This document shows positions 63,838 through 64,000 of a DNA stretch of 64,000 bases, one piece after another. Origin of the DNA: Martelella endophytica (GTDB lineage: Bacteria; Pseudomonadota; Alphaproteobacteria; Rhizobiales; Rhizobiaceae); contig NZ_CP010803.1 of NCBI RefSeq assembly GCF_000960975.1, positions 3,999,818-4,063,817 on the forward strand, given 5' to 3'. Under the pieces are notes generated by a model, which was given only the letters and a program-made list of their open reading frames with translations, made no database searches and had not been told where the DNA came from. Every line of letters starts with the position of its first letter. Position 1 is the stretch's first letter. A program made the translations under genes and the position numbers.

Positions 63838-64000
63838 TCAGGAAACCGCCCGTGAAAGCCGCGTCCGGTGGAACGGGATGCCGAGGTCGCGCGACTGGGT
63901 CTCCCTTTGCCAGACGATCACAAAGCCGTGGCGGCGATAGAGGCGGATGGCGCCTTCGTTCAGCGTCCAGGTTTCGATGAAGGCGGTCGAGACGCGCTCC
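63838..64000 (-). CDS. GNAT acetyltransferase, C-terminal part
   Basis: Only the last 54 codons are present; the gene runs beyond the window. The fragment shows the GNAT C-terminal pattern ERVSTAFIETWTLNEGAIRLYRRHGFVIVWQRETQSRDLG (NEGAIRLYRRHGF is the usual acetyl-CoA fold ending). Substrate unknown. Confidence 0.7.
   Translation of the reverse strand, partial: ERVSTAFIETWTLNEGAIRLYRRHGFVIVWQRETQSRDLGIPFHRTRLSRAVS

Overview
The window comes from an alphaproteobacterium of the Hyphomicrobiales (Rhizobiales), most likely Rhizobiaceae or a close relative; I do not name a genus. The evidence is the gene order glnE / histidine kinase / response regulator / degP / cycHJKL / feuQPN, a MucR regulator, a Mrp (Pha/Mnh) antiporter operon, divK followed by a PleD-type gene, a DinB polymerase with an N-terminal zinc ribbon, and several order-specific DUF families (DUF5330, DUF1491, DUF2336, DUF3572, DUF6456). 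Apart from one gene transfer agent (GTA) cluster this is core chromosome. I found no tRNA, rRNA, CRISPR array or insertion sequence.

Layout. 1-8.9 kb: start of gatB, a YjhX-type toxin, a DUF1254 protein, an EAL protein, serC-serA with a probable serC leader RNA, an outer-membrane beta-barrel and a DUF115 protein. 8.9-17.3 kb: glmM, then degP, a response regulator, a histidine kinase and glnE on the minus strand. 17.4-24.4 kb: cytochrome c maturation genes cycHJKL, a lipoprotein and feuN-feuP-feuQ. 24.5-38.9 kb: a GTA structural cluster g1-g15, with a small holin-like gene at its end and a Dabb-domain gene inserted between terminase and portal. 39-46.3 kb: an AhpD-like protein, a YcgN-type protein, a five-gene branched-chain amino-acid-type ABC transporter and a DUF2336 protein. 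46.3-51.2 kb: a peptidoglycan-binding protein, DUF5330, SufE, a gafZ-gafY pair (DUF6456 protein and DnaA-type helix-turn-helix protein) and mucR. 51.2-57.2 kb: mnhABCDEFG. 57.3-64 kb: msrB, a degenerate PleD, divK, DUF3572, a HAD-like protein, dinB, a short M23 lipoprotein, a ParE-type toxin-antitoxin pair and the end of a GNAT gene.

The most interesting system is the GTA together with its probable control circuit. The gafYZ pair lies about 11 kb from the GTA cluster. A 16-bp element, AGGATTATWTTCCTAT (15 of 16 identical), occurs once just upstream of a candidate GTA promoter and once in the gafYZ upstream region, with a weaker copy next to the gafY start. The GTA transcript would meet three strong intrinsic terminators, in the leader, before the portal gene and after the capsid gene, each only about 20-45 nt from the next start codon. 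This layout fits the activation plus anti-termination mechanism described for GafYZ in Caulobacter. Inside the cluster, the tail-chaperone gene g10.1 has no usable start codon and lies in the -1 frame behind g10, which suggests programmed frameshifting. Outside it, the divK-linked PleD has lost its GGDEF box and its first receiver acceptor aspartate.
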